Positions 7,101 through 14,616 of a DNA stretch of 14,616 nucleotides are shown one piece after another. The position numbers and the translations under genes are program-made. The stretch's first letter is position 1, and every line of letters starts with the position of its first letter. This DNA comes from Akkermansiaceae bacterium UBA5688 (GTDB lineage Bacteria; Verrucomicrobiota; Verrucomicrobiia; Verrucomicrobiales; Akkermansiaceae), in contig DIHU01000015.1 in the NCBI GenBank assembly GCA_002420315.1, positions 1,931-16,546 of the forward strand, in the 5' to 3' direction. The notes under the pieces are model-generated. The model was given only the letters and a program-made list of their open reading frames with translations, had not been told where the DNA came from and did no database searches.

Positions 7101-9656
7101 ATGGCAGAGGAAAAACCGGAAGAGGAAATCGACGATGTCGGAGTCTCTGGTGACCAGGAGTATGGTGCTGGACAGATTGACAAGCTGGAGGGGTTAGACG
7201 CAGTTCGAAAGCGTCCGGGAATGTATATCGGAGACCCTGATGAGAGGGGTTTACATCACTGTGTTTTTGAGGTTCTTGATAATTCTATCGACGAACATCT
7301 CGCCGGTTATTGTAACACCATCGACATTTCTATTAACGAGGACCAGTCCTGTAGTGTTACCGATGATGGTCGGGGAATTCCGGTCGATATGCATCCTAAG
7401 TTTGGTATTCCGGCTATCGAGCTTGTCCTGACTAGTCTTCATGCAGGTGGTAAGTTTGGTCAAGGCGCTTACAAATATTCAGGTGGCCTCCACGGAGTGG
7501 GTGCTAAGTGTGTGAACGCCCTCTCTGATTGGTTTGTCGCACAGGTTTCTCGCGATGAGAAGCTCCATGAAATCACCTTCGAGCGAGGTAAGACCGTCAA
7601 GGAATTATCGGTTGTTGATAAGGTTCCTGCTGGTGTCACTGGGACAAAGATTACTTTTTTTCCGGATGCGACGATCTTTACTGATACAACCGAGTTTAAA
7701 TTTGATCGCCTATCGAAACGTCTTCGTGAATTGGCCTTTTTGAATCCTGGATTAACCATTAACTTGGAAGATCTGCGGGCCGAGTCTGCCGAAAAGGAAA
7801 CTTTCTTTTACGCACGTGGGATCGAGGAGTTCGTTGAACAATTGGGTGTTAATAAAACTTTGGTACACGACGACCCGGTTCTTTTAAAAGGAAAACGGAA
7901 GGTTGAAGTCGATTATGATGGCAAGGTTATGGAAGACGACGTTTTCGTGGATGTCGTTTTTCAATACAACGATTCCTACAATGATCAGATTCTTTGTTTC
8001 GCCAACTCGATTCCTAATGCGGATGGTGGAACACACCTGACTGGATTCCGTGGTTCATTGACTCGCTCGATCAACCAGTATGCCAAAGCAAATAAGATTC
8101 TCAAAGACAAAGACCCCGCTCTAAGCGGAGATGATGTTCGGGAGGGGATCGTCTGCGTGATTAGTGTGAAAATGCCGAATCCGCGATTCAGCTCTCAGAC
8201 CAAGGATAAGTTGGTTAATACTGAAATCGAAGGAGTGGTGAGTTCTGTCGTTTATGAGGGGCTACAAAACTATTTTGATGAGAACCCAAACTTAGCCAAA
8301 ACAGTAATCGATAAGGCGGTCAATGCGGCCCGTGCTCGTGAGGCGGCCCGCAAGGCTCGCGAGACAGTGCGCAAATCGGTGATGTCTGGGGGCGGTCTTC
8401 CTGGAAAGTTGGCGGATTGCTCCGAACGGGATCCGGCTAAATCTGAGATTTTTATTGTTGAGGGTGACTCCGCTGGTGGTTCCGCGAAGTCGGGACGTGA
8501 TAGAACGACCCAGGCCATTTTGCCTCTTCGCGGAAAGGTCATTAATGTTGAAAAAGCCCGCTTGCACCGGGCTCTTCAGAACAAGGAAATCCAGGCTATG
8601 ATCACCGCAATTGGTGCTGGTATCGGCGATGGCGATCAAGAGGGTGCATTCGATATTGAAAAGGTCCGTTACCACAAGGTGATCATCATGACAGATGCCG
8701 ATGTGGATGGGGCTCATATTCGAACTCTTCTTCTGACCTTCTTCTGCCGCCATATGCCCGAATTGGTGAAATCTGGTTATCTTTATATTGCGCAGCCTCC
8801 GCTTTATAAAATCACGCGCAAGAAGCGTGAAGAATACGTGGCTGATGATCCGGCGATGAATAAGATTCTCATTGAACTTGGATCGGATGACGTGTTGTTG
8901 CGTCAAACGGGAACAAATGATTCTGTTGACTCAGATCTTCTTCAAAGTGTCCTCGCAACTCTCGCCAAATTACAGACCTTCGTGCGAACTCTTGAAGGTC
9001 ACGGGGGCAACTTCCGTCATCTCCTAGCGGCTCGTGACGGGAACAAGTTGCCGACCTATATGATCCGTGTTCGCACCGGAAACGAGGAGGAAGTTTACTA
9101 CTTCAAGAGTGAAGAGGAAGTCCGTGCTTTCGCGGTTGAAAATCGAGATCTTCGTTTGTTTGGGGAAGAAATAGACGAAGAAGAGGAGGCTCAATTCAAA
9201 GAGAAATTTGAAGGTAAAATGCGTCGCGCCGTTCGCCGCGAACTTGGCGAAGCAATTGGTATTTCCAAGCTTCTAGAAAGACTCGGCGAATTCGGTGTGA
9301 AGAGCGAACCTTTCTTCTCTGAAGATCAGCCGATTTATGAATTGGTGGAGGGCGAGAATGATAATGAATTGATTACTCCGGTCTTTAACCTCTTCGAAAT
9401 TCTGGCGCGCGTCCTTGAAATCGGTAAGAAGGGGATGCGAATTCAGCGCTTTAAAGGACTTGGTGAGATGAATGCCAAGGAGCTATATGCCACTACTATG
9501 GACAAGGAAACCCGCCAGCTGCTTCGCGTTCAGTTTGATGCGGAAAACAAGATCGAGGCTGAAACGATGTTCGATGTCCTGATGGGCGATGTGGTCGAGC
9601 CGCGGAAGCGGTTCATTGAAGACAACGCGCTAAATGTGCAAAACCTCGACGTTTAA
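7101..9656 (+). CDS. gyrB: DNA gyrase subunit B
   Basis: GyrB is the ATPase subunit of the A2B2 gyrase that introduces negative supercoils. The N-terminal GHKL ATPase is intact: E57 and N61 (EVLDN), D88-D-G-R-G, the GGLHGVG lid and the Q366-T-K368 loop of the transducer domain. The Toprim domain carries E454-G-D-S-A and D532-A-D534-V-D536, which hold the catalytic magnesium. The QRFKGLGEMN motif stands near the C-terminus. At 851 residues it is longer than the short Bacillus type (about 640) because of an insertion of roughly 170 residues (~590-760) between the Toprim core and that motif, as in E. coli-type GyrB. An extra acidic N-terminal extension of about 20 residues is present. A GGAG lies 12 nt before the ATG, too far to be a strong ribosome site. 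gyrA follows after 18 bp. ParE/TopoIV is less likely because the partner is a true GyrA. Confidence 0.98.
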   Translation: MAEEKPEEEIDDVGVSGDQEYGAGQIDKLEGLDAVRKRPGMYIGDPDERGLHHCVFEVLDNSIDEHLAGYCNTIDISINEDQSCSVTDDGRGIPVDMHPKFGIPAIELVLTSLHAGGKFGQGAYKYSGGLHGVGAKCVNALSDWFVAQVSRDEKLHEITFERGKTVKELSVVDKVPAGVTGTKITFFPDATIFTDTTEFKFDRLSKRLRELAFLNPGLTINLEDLRAESAEKETFFYARGIEEFVEQLGVNKTLVHDDPVLLKGKRKVEVDYDGKVMEDDVFVDVVFQYNDSYNDQILCFANSIPNADGGTHLTGFRGSLTRSINQYAKANKILKDKDPALSGDDVREGIVCVISVKMPNPRFSSQTKDKLVNTEIEGVVSSVVYEGLQNYFDENPNLAKTVIDKAVNAARAREAARKARETVRKSVMSGGGLPGKLADCSERDPAKSEIFIVEGDSAGGSAKSGRDRTTQAILPLRGKVINVEKARLHRALQNKEIQAMITAIGAGIGDGDQEGAFDIEKVRYHKVIIMTDADVDGAHIRTLLLTFFCRHMPELVKSGYLYIAQPPLYKITRKKREEYVADDPAMNKILIELGSDDVLLRQTGTNDSVDSDLLQSVLATLAKLQTFVRTLEGHGGNFRHLLAARDGNKLPTYMIRVRTGNEEEVYYFKSEEEVRAFAVENRDLRLFGEEIDEEEEAQFKEKFEGKMRRAVRRELGEAIGISKLLERLGEFGVKSEPFFSEDQPIYELVEGENDNELITPVFNLFEILARVLEIGKKGMRIQRFKGLGEMNAKELYATTMDKETRQLLRVQFDAENKIEAETMFDVLMGDVVEPRKRFIEDNALNVQNLDV

Positions 9657-9674
9657 TTAAATCTGATAATTTTC

Positions 9675-12302
9675 ATGTCTGACGACACCCAAGATCCCAC
9701 TCCGGCCCGCGACTTTGTTGAATCAATTAATGTCGCCGACGAGATGTCGAAGTCCTTTTTGGATTATTCGATGTCCGTCATTATTTCCCGGGCTCTTCCC
9801 GATGCGCGGGATGGGCTTAAACCATCGCAAAGGCGCTTGCTTTATGCAATGCATCACGACCTTTCTTTGTCCGCTTCTAAGGCTCACTTAAAGTGTGCCC
9901 GTATTGTGGGCGAAACGATGGGTAAGTATCACCCACATGGTGACGGTGCCATTTATCCAACTTTGGTAAATATGGCCCAACCGTGGACGATGCGTGAAAC
10001 GCTAGTCGACGGTCAGGGTAACTTTGGTTCGGTAGAAGGCGATGCGCCTGCTGCCATGCGATATACCGAGGCCCGGTTAACTCATATGGGGTCGGCTATG
10101 ATGACCGATCTTGAAAAGGAGACCGTTGATCACCAGACGACTTATGATGAAAACAGTAAGGAGCCTGTTGTTCTTCCGGCGGCAATTCCCAATCTGTTGG
10201 TAAATGGTGGAACTGGAATCGCGGTCGGAATGGCTACTAATATTCCCGCTCATAATATGGGAGAGGTGATCGATGGTGTCTGTGCACGGATCGATAATCC
10301 CTACATCACCGTTGATGAAATTAAGGAATACATAAAAGGACCTGATTTTGCCTCAGCATGTGAGATTCGCGGATACAAAGGAATCGATAACTACTTTAGA
10401 ACGGGACGCGGCAGCATCAAAATGCGTGGCGTCATGGAGGTCACTGAGAGTAAGACCGGAGCCAGCCAGATCATGATTCGGCAGGTGCCTCATGGGGTGA
10501 ACCGCGCGACCCTTCAAGTGCGAATTGCCGAACTCGTTCGTGAGAAGGTCTTGGTCGACATCTCTGGGATGCGGGACCTTTCGGCAGATGATACCTGTAT
10601 TGAGATCACCTTGAAGCGCGATGCGAGGCCGCAGGTCGTGGTGAACCAGATTTTCAAACTGACTGCCATGGAGACTTCCTTTGGGGTCAACATGCTGGCA
10701 ATTCACGAGCGGCGTCCCAAGCAGCTCGGTGTGCTTGACGCTCTTGATGCCTTTATTGAGCATCGCCGTGAGGTGGTGATTCGACGGACTCGTTTCCTTT
10801 TGCGTAAAGCAGAGGAGAGGGCCGAGAATCTTGAAGCCTATCTTCTTGCGTTGGGTCATCTTGATGACTTCATCAAGATGATTCGTGATTCAAAAAATCG
10901 TGATGAAGCGCGTCAAAAAATTAAGGCATACCATTTCGATCTGCCAGTTGCAGAAGCTCTAGGTGTCTTGATCCGAAGCCAACCAAGCATCGTCGGTGAT
11001 AAATATATTTTCACAGACCGCCAGGTGAATGCCATTCTTGAACTACGGCTCTATCAGCTGACCGCGATGGAGCAGGACAAGATTAAGTCCGAATACGATT
11101 CTATTATCGAGGACATCAAAGATCTTCTCGATATTCTCGCTAGGGAGGAGCGAGTGCTCGCCATCATTAAGGATGAGCTTCTCGAGATTAAGGAGAAGTA
11201 TGCTACTCCGCGTCGCTGCCCGATTCTTCCCGACGAAGGAGAGATCGCCATTGAGGACTTGATCTCTAATGACGGCATGATCGTGACTCTGAGTAATCGT
11301 GGCTATATCAAACGAACGGCTGCCAGCGAGTATCGAGTGCAGGCTCGTGGAGGAAAAGGAGTGAAGGGGATGGTGACCCAAAAAGCTTCGGACGAAGAGG
11401 AGAACGACTTTGTTGAGCATCTCTTCACAGCTCAAGCCCATGACTACCTCATGTTCTTTACTAATACTGGCAGGGTTTATGTGGAGCGTGTTTATGGGTT
11501 GCCGGAAGGTTCTCGTGCTTCGAAAGGCCGGAGTATTAAAAACGTCCTTGATCTCCAGCCAGAGGAGGCAATTGCAGCAGTTCTTCGACTTGAATATACT
11601 ACTGATGAAGAAAGTGGCGATGACATTACCTTCCGCGAGGATGCTGGGAATGTCTTCTTCGCGACTCGTTCTGGTAAAGTTAAGAAGACGAGTCTCTTTG
11701 ATTTCAAGAATTACCGAAAGGCCGGAACAATTGCGATCAAGTTGGACGAGGGTAATGAATTGATCGGCGTGCGCCTGACGTCAGGGAAGAACGACGTGAT
11801 GCTCGTGACTCACCGCGGCATGAGTATTCGCTTTAATGAGGAACAGGCACGGACGATGGGCCGGAACTCTGCTGGTGTTCGTGGAATTAAACCGCGTGAA
11901 GGAGACTTCGTTGTTGGTTTGGCAGTCGTGAATGATGATGCCCGTCTTTTGGTAGCGTCTGAAAATGGGCTTGGTAAACGAACTCCGTTTGGTGACTACA
12001 TGGCCAAGAATCGCGGGGGTATTGGAATGCTCACGATGAAGTGCACCGAGAAAACTGGTCCGGTCGTTGGTAGCTTGTCGGTAGAGGAACCTGACGAACT
12101 GATGCTGATGACTGATGGAGGTCAGAGTATCAGGATTAGAGTGTCTGACGTTCGAGAGACTGGACGTAATGCTCAGGGCGTAAAATTGGTAACTCTGAAT
12201 AAAGGTGAAAAACTTCAGGCGGTGGCCCGTGTGATGCCGGACGATGAAGAATCTGAAGATGGTGAAATGGAGGTAGCCGAAGATTCGGGATCTGATTCAT
12301 AA
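9675..12302 (+). CDS. gyrA: DNA gyrase subunit A
   Basis: GyrA is the DNA-cleaving and wrapping subunit of gyrase. This 875-residue protein (E. coli 875) has the winged-helix breakage-reunion domain with catalytic Y130 in AAMRYTEARL, the DGQGNFGS stretch, and a C-terminal beta-pinwheel. The GyrA box reads Q556-A-R-G-G-K-G562, which marks it as GyrA rather than ParC. The quinolone-region helix reads HPHGDGAIYPT: G91 and P95 stand where E. coli has S83 and D87. The C-terminal ~25 residues are strongly acidic (DDEESEDGE... SDS), in a position known in E. coli to modulate DNA wrapping. The gene is 18 bp behind gyrB with no terminator between, so the two form an operon that ends at the hairpin at 12327-12356. 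The start ATG has no Shine-Dalgarno sequence, only an AT-rich leader. Confidence 0.98.
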   Translation: MSDDTQDPTPARDFVESINVADEMSKSFLDYSMSVIISRALPDARDGLKPSQRRLLYAMHHDLSLSASKAHLKCARIVGETMGKYHPHGDGAIYPTLVNMAQPWTMRETLVDGQGNFGSVEGDAPAAMRYTEARLTHMGSAMMTDLEKETVDHQTTYDENSKEPVVLPAAIPNLLVNGGTGIAVGMATNIPAHNMGEVIDGVCARIDNPYITVDEIKEYIKGPDFASACEIRGYKGIDNYFRTGRGSIKMRGVMEVTESKTGASQIMIRQVPHGVNRATLQVRIAELVREKVLVDISGMRDLSADDTCIEITLKRDARPQVVVNQIFKLTAMETSFGVNMLAIHERRPKQLGVLDALDAFIEHRREVVIRRTRFLLRKAEERAENLEAYLLALGHLDDFIKMIRDSKNRDEARQKIKAYHFDLPVAEALGVLIRSQPSIVGDKYIFTDRQVNAILELRLYQLTAMEQDKIKSEYDSIIEDIKDLLDILAREERVLAIIKDELLEIKEKYATPRRCPILPDEGEIAIEDLISNDGMIVTLSNRGYIKRTAASEYRVQARGGKGVKGMVTQKASDEEENDFVEHLFTAQAHDYLMFFTNTGRVYVERVYGLPEGSRASKGRSIKNVLDLQPEEAIAAVLRLEYTTDEESGDDITFREDAGNVFFATRSGKVKKTSLFDFKNYRKAGTIAIKLDEGNELIGVRLTSGKNDVMLVTHRGMSIRFNEEQARTMGRNSAGVRGIKPREGDFVVGLAVVNDDARLLVASENGLGKRTPFGDYMAKNRGGIGMLTMKCTEKTGPVVGSLSVEEPDELMLMTDGGQSIRIRVSDVRETGRNAQGVKLVTLNKGEKLQAVARVMPDDEESEDGEMEVAEDSGSDS

Positions 12303-12326
12303 ATCGAGAGCTTGATGAAATTTCAG

Positions 12327-12356
12327 GGTGGTGGGAATATTCCCGCCACCTTTTTT
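12327..12356 (+). terminator. Intrinsic terminator of the gyrBA operon
   Basis: GGTGGTGGGAA (12327-12337) pairs with TTCCCGCCACC (12340-12350) as an 11-bp GC-rich stem with one G-U pair and a very tight loop. In practice the inner A-T pairs open. Six T follow at 12351-12356. It begins 24 bases after the gyrA stop. Confidence 0.92.
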
Positions 12357-12578
12357 CATGACAAAAGGGAGCTGGATAGCTTATCTTACCAACGCTCGAT
12401 GATGATCGAAAAGGGGATCTTGAGCTTTTCCATCACGGGAACAGGCCTCAATCAGGATTCACGAGTTTTTCGGGTCTCATCACGCTATTGAACAAGGACA
12501 GAGATTATTTTTCGGAAAGAAATCGCTGAAACCTTTCGCTGGAGGGAGAGCCCGAATTATGCTAAACTTACGGAAGTT
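12357..12578. other. Intergenic region with minus-strand micro-ORFs and a leader micro-ORF
   Basis: No conventional gene is visible in these 222 bases. On the minus strand, two very short reading frames follow each other: 12480 to 12448 (10 residues) and 12433 to 12386 (15 residues, MEKLKIPFSIIIERW), both well-formed but too short to trust. On the plus strand, a 7-codon frame (12559-12582, MLNLRKL) preceded by GGAGGGAG overlaps the next start codon. I found no convincing -35/-10 pair for the downstream gene. Confidence 0.25.
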
Positions 12579-13322
12579 ATGAAACGTATTTTTCTCAGCG
12601 CGCTTGGTTTTTGTGCCCTGGCTTTTCCCGCCAGTGCTCAGGACAATCCTCCGAAACACATTCGCTTTCTCGCTTTGGGTGAGCTTCCTGTGTGGAAGGA
12701 AGAGTTAAAGGATGGAGTAAGAAAGGGTATCAAACCACCAGAGGGCTCGGTTCCCCCAGCAGATACGGCTCTTCTTTCTGGAGATCAGGCGATTCCTTTT
12801 AAAATGACATTACGGGCTCTTACTAATGTTCTCACTATGGCTCCGACTACTCCCAAGTTGGAAATCAGGAAGGGCAAGGATGCGGCAGCGGCACCTTGGC
12901 TTTCCACGCGCAGGCCAGCGGCCCCATTGAGTCTTGGTGTTCTTTTTCGCGATCCAGCTACGATGAGTTGGAATAACCCTAAGATGCTTCTTCTTAAGGA
13001 CGACCCTTCGGCTCTCAAGCCGGGTGAGATTCGGTTTGTTAATGTTTCCGATAAAACGGTGCTGGTGAAATTGGGAACGAAAGCATTCGGAATCGCTCCT
13101 GGTAAGACCGCGACTCGGCCAATCAAGGAGGGGAGAACGCCAATTCTCGTCGGATATCTTGATGGGAAGACCCAAAAAGAAATTTGGGAAAACCAACTTA
13201 AAGTTTTAAGTAAGCAAAGGGTTCAGTGCTTTTTTTATAAGGCTCAAAATCCGAGGGCAACCGGAGCGGTGAGGTTTTACTTTGCACCGGAGCCGGTGCC
13301 TAGAGTGCCAAAAAGTTCTTAA
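12579..13322 (+). CDS. Exported protein of unknown function, probable beta-sandwich
   Basis: This 247-residue protein has a clear signal peptide (MKRIFLSALGFCALAFPASA, probable cut after residue 20). It has no lipobox and no further membrane segment, so it is probably periplasmic or secreted. I recognise no named domain. The stretch from ~115 to 200 (PLSLGVLFRDP..., then LLLKDDPSALKPGEIRFVNVSDKTVLVKLG, then IAPGKTATRP, given here in pieces) has the alternating pattern of a small beta-sandwich. It resembles uncharacterised exported proteins I associate with Verrucomicrobiota; that resemblance is from memory and unchecked. The protein is rich in Pro, Lys and Arg and has two cysteines, one of them in the signal peptide. 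The gene is monocistronic: a terminator ends gyrBA before it and its own terminator follows at 13347. Its ATG overlaps the TGA of a 7-codon leader frame (ATGA). The nearest purine run, GGAAG, is only 2 nt from the ATG. Confidence 0.8.
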   Translation: MKRIFLSALGFCALAFPASAQDNPPKHIRFLALGELPVWKEELKDGVRKGIKPPEGSVPPADTALLSGDQAIPFKMTLRALTNVLTMAPTTPKLEIRKGKDAAAAPWLSTRRPAAPLSLGVLFRDPATMSWNNPKMLLLKDDPSALKPGEIRFVNVSDKTVLVKLGTKAFGIAPGKTATRPIKEGRTPILVGYLDGKTQKEIWENQLKVLSKQRVQCFFYKAQNPRATGAVRFYFAPEPVPRVPKSS

Positions 13323-13346
13323 AAATTCTTTGAGACGCATTTTTTT

Positions 13347-13388
13347 GATGGACCAACCTTCCCTCGCTGGCGGTTGGTCCATTTTGTT
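13347..13388 (+). terminator. Intrinsic terminator after the exported protein gene
   Basis: TGGACCAACC (13349-13358) and GGTTGGTCCA (13372-13381) are exact reverse complements around a 13-nt loop, and A13348-T13382 extends the stem. The tail TTTTGTTT follows (13382-13389). It begins about 25 bases after the stop codon. Confidence 0.85.
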
Positions 13389-13637
13389 TCGATTGAAACC
13401 CCTTTTAAAGAACCTAACCTCAGGACAAACGAACTTGTCTTTACTTTGTAAAACATTATAGGTGCTAATTTTCTAAAGCCATACTGGGGCTTTGAGCCTT
13501 AAGCTCGAAATCTTTTCGTTCCAGGTCATAAGACTCTTGAGACTTGTTGAGTAGGGTATCTTCCTCGCAAGGGAAATGAAGTTTTTTTGGTTGGACTTGC
13601 TGGGAAGTCCCCATTTCTGAATCATTTCGGGCGATCC
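13389..13637. other. Non-coding stretch upstream of gap with several short hairpins
   Basis: No gene is supported here; minus-strand frames of 65 and 90 codons lack family resemblance, and the longer one runs across the gap promoter and start. Visible structures: GACAA (13424-13428) with TTGTC (13435-13439), operator-like; AAAGCC (13475-13480) with GGCTTT (13488-13493); and GGACTT (13593-13598) with AAGTCC (13605-13610). A weak promoter-like pair, TTGTCT (13435-13440) and TATAGG (13457-13462), precedes the hairpins, so an unannotated small RNA is conceivable but unproven. Confidence 0.3.
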
Positions 13638-13665
13638 TTGACGGGGAGGAACTCGCCTGCATAAT
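13638..13665 (+). promoter_or_regulatory. Predicted sigma-70-type promoter of the GAPDH gene
   Basis: TTGACG (13638-13643) and CATAAT (13660-13665) each match consensus at five of six positions, with a 16-bp spacer. Transcription would start near 13672, giving a leader of about 58 nt. This is the strongest promoter match I see in the window, fitting a highly expressed glycolytic gene. Confidence 0.75.
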
Positions 13666-13672
13666 GCCGCCG

Positions 13673-13698
13673 TTTTCCCACCAGATAGTTTGGGAGAA
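13673..13698 (+). promoter_or_regulatory. Stem-loop at the predicted 5' end of the GAPDH mRNA
   Basis: TTTTCCCA (13673-13680) pairs with TGGGAGAA (13691-13698) over 8 bp with one G-U pair and a 10-nt loop. It begins at the predicted transcription start, so the mRNA would open with a hairpin. Such structures are known to protect bacterial mRNA 5' ends; that role here is inference. Confidence 0.45.
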
Positions 13699-13718
13699 CG
13701 ACCAACCCTAATAATCCT

Positions 13719-13725
13719 AGGAAAG
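13719..13725 (+). promoter_or_regulatory. Ribosome binding site of the GAPDH gene
   Basis: AGGAAAG ends 4 nt before the ATG at 13730. It is the only well-placed Shine-Dalgarno-like sequence among the genes of this window, and it supports that start codon. Confidence 0.6.
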
Positions 13726-13729
13726 ACCC

Positions 13730-14616
13730 ATGGCAAATTACGCAATTAATGGATTCGGCCGCATTGGCCGGATGGTGCTTCGTTCAATGACTGATGACGA
13801 ACTTAAGAAAGTCGTCGCGATTAACGACCTCACCGATAACAAGACCCTCGCCCACCTTCTTAAATACGATTCTTCGCAGGGGCAGTTCGCTCGCGAAGTG
13901 AGTTATGATGAGGGCCATATCATTGTGGATGGACACAAAATTCACGCTACAGCCGAACGCGATCCCGCCAATCTGCCATGGGGTGATTGGAATGCCGACG
14001 TAATCCTCGAGTCCACCGGATTCTTTTGTAGTCGCGAGGGCGCCTCCAAGCATCTCTCGGCCGGGGCCAAAAAGGTTCTCATTTCCGCTCCTGCTTCTGA
14101 CCCTGATCTCACGATGTGTCTCGGAATCAATGACAATGAATATGATGCAGCGAATCACCACATTGTTTCCAACGCATCTTGTACCACTAACTGCTTAGCG
14201 CCTCTTGCTAAGATTCTTAACGACAAGTGGGGTCTCAAGCGTGGCTTTATGAGCACGATTCACAGCTACACTGGTGACCAAAGTCTTCTTGATGCTCCTC
14301 ACGGCGATCTTCGTCGTGCTCGTTCCGCTGCTGAGAACATCATTCCTTCTTCAACAGGCGCTGCCCGCGCTATCGGTCTCGTCATTCCTGAGTTGAATGG
14401 GAAGCTCAATGGTGGTGCCTTCCGTGTTCCAACTCCGACCGGCTCACTCACCGATCTGGTTGCTGAGCTTGATGCTGAAGTCACAGCTGAAGAAGTGAAC
14501 GCTGCTTTCAAGGCAGCTGCCGAAGGCCCTCTTAAAGGAATACTTCATTACAGTGAGATGCCACTCGTTCTTCAGGATATCGTGGGTGACCCCCATAGCT
14601 CAATCTTTGATAGTGA
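13730..14616 (+). CDS. gap: Glyceraldehyde-3-phosphate dehydrogenase, type I (partial, right edge)
   Basis: The frame is open to the end of the window with 295 complete codons; the family is usually about 330-340 residues, so some 40 are missing. The enzyme oxidises and phosphorylates glyceraldehyde 3-phosphate to 1,3-bisphosphoglycerate with NAD in cytoplasmic glycolysis, and works in reverse in gluconeogenesis. Visible features: the Rossmann glycine loop G-F-G-R-I-G-R (residues 8-14); an N-D-L after the second strand, fitting NAD preference; catalytic C151 in SNASCTTNC; H178 in STIHSYTGDQ, which activates the cysteine; and the RRARSAAENIIPSSTGAA substrate-binding segment. The ATG at 13730 has a good ribosome site, and a strong promoter lies at 13638-13665. 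The gene appears to start its own transcription unit after a 400-base gap. What follows it is outside the window. Confidence 0.97.
   Translation, partial: MANYAINGFGRIGRMVLRSMTDDELKKVVAINDLTDNKTLAHLLKYDSSQGQFAREVSYDEGHIIVDGHKIHATAERDPANLPWGDWNADVILESTGFFCSREGASKHLSAGAKKVLISAPASDPDLTMCLGINDNEYDAANHHIVSNASCTTNCLAPLAKILNDKWGLKRGFMSTIHSYTGDQSLLDAPHGDLRRARSAAENIIPSSTGAARAIGLVIPELNGKLNGGAFRVPTPTGSLTDLVAELDAEVTAEEVNAAFKAAAEGPLKGILHYSEMPLVLQDIVGDPHSSIFDS

Noticed and set aside
8292..8906. 204-codon minus-strand frame inside gyrB
   Set aside because: It lies wholly antisense to highly conserved GyrB Toprim sequence, and its product resembles no family; it is a shadow of gyrB codon use.
10353..10859. 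168-codon minus-strand frame inside gyrA
   Set aside because: It is antisense to conserved GyrA, with no signal peptide, domain or ribosome site.
9675..12302. Topoisomerase IV subunit A (ParC) as an alternative identity
   Set aside because: A GyrA box (QARGGKG) and a full beta-pinwheel are present, and the gene directly follows a GyrB-type partner.
13473..13745. 90-codon minus-strand frame before gap
   Set aside because: It runs across the gap promoter, leader and start codon and has no recognisable protein features.

Overview
The window most likely comes from a bacterium of the phylum Verrucomicrobiota, possibly an opitutal/puniceicoccal marine lineage. I infer this from three things: secreted proteins ending in a D-x-D-x-D-G-D-G calcium-type motif followed by a 'STD..W...YYR' tail; a GyrB with the large insertion in its C-terminal half; and start codons mostly without a Shine-Dalgarno sequence. 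GC content looks moderate, near 50% by eye. This is family-level recognition, not a database search. All genes are on the + strand and closely spaced, and I see no mobile element, CRISPR array, tRNA or rRNA.

Layout. (1) 228-5420 is an accessory secretion locus. It holds a 499-residue exported protein of unknown function, then, 48 bp later, a 1214-residue multidomain protease of the kexin/furin branch of the subtilases. The two share the same C-terminal module of about 107 residues. A strong intrinsic terminator closes the locus at 5477-5508. (2) 5514-7007 encodes a ribonuclease D-like 3'-5' exonuclease and a small zinc-ribbon, single-membrane-span protein. (3) 7101-12302 is the DNA gyrase operon gyrB-gyrA (18 bp gap), closed by a terminator at 12327-12356. 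(4) 12579-13322 is an exported protein of unknown function with its own terminator. (5) A 400-base non-coding stretch leads to a clear sigma-70-type promoter and the start of a glycolytic glyceraldehyde-3-phosphate dehydrogenase gene, which runs off the right edge.

The housekeeping genes (RNase D, gyrase, GAPDH) are ordinary in content. The unusual part is the protease locus. The protease has a complete kexin-like triad and P domain and an intact furin-type R-x-K-R site at the end of its propeptide. It has Asp instead of Asn at the aligned oxyanion-hole position, a substitution otherwise known as the hallmark of animal prohormone convertase 2. All its cysteines lie in the pro-region. With its neighbour sharing the same C-terminal tail, the pair may be a co-exported protease plus partner or substrate; that functional link is inference.

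Bases 1-227 contain no gene or strong signal that I can support.
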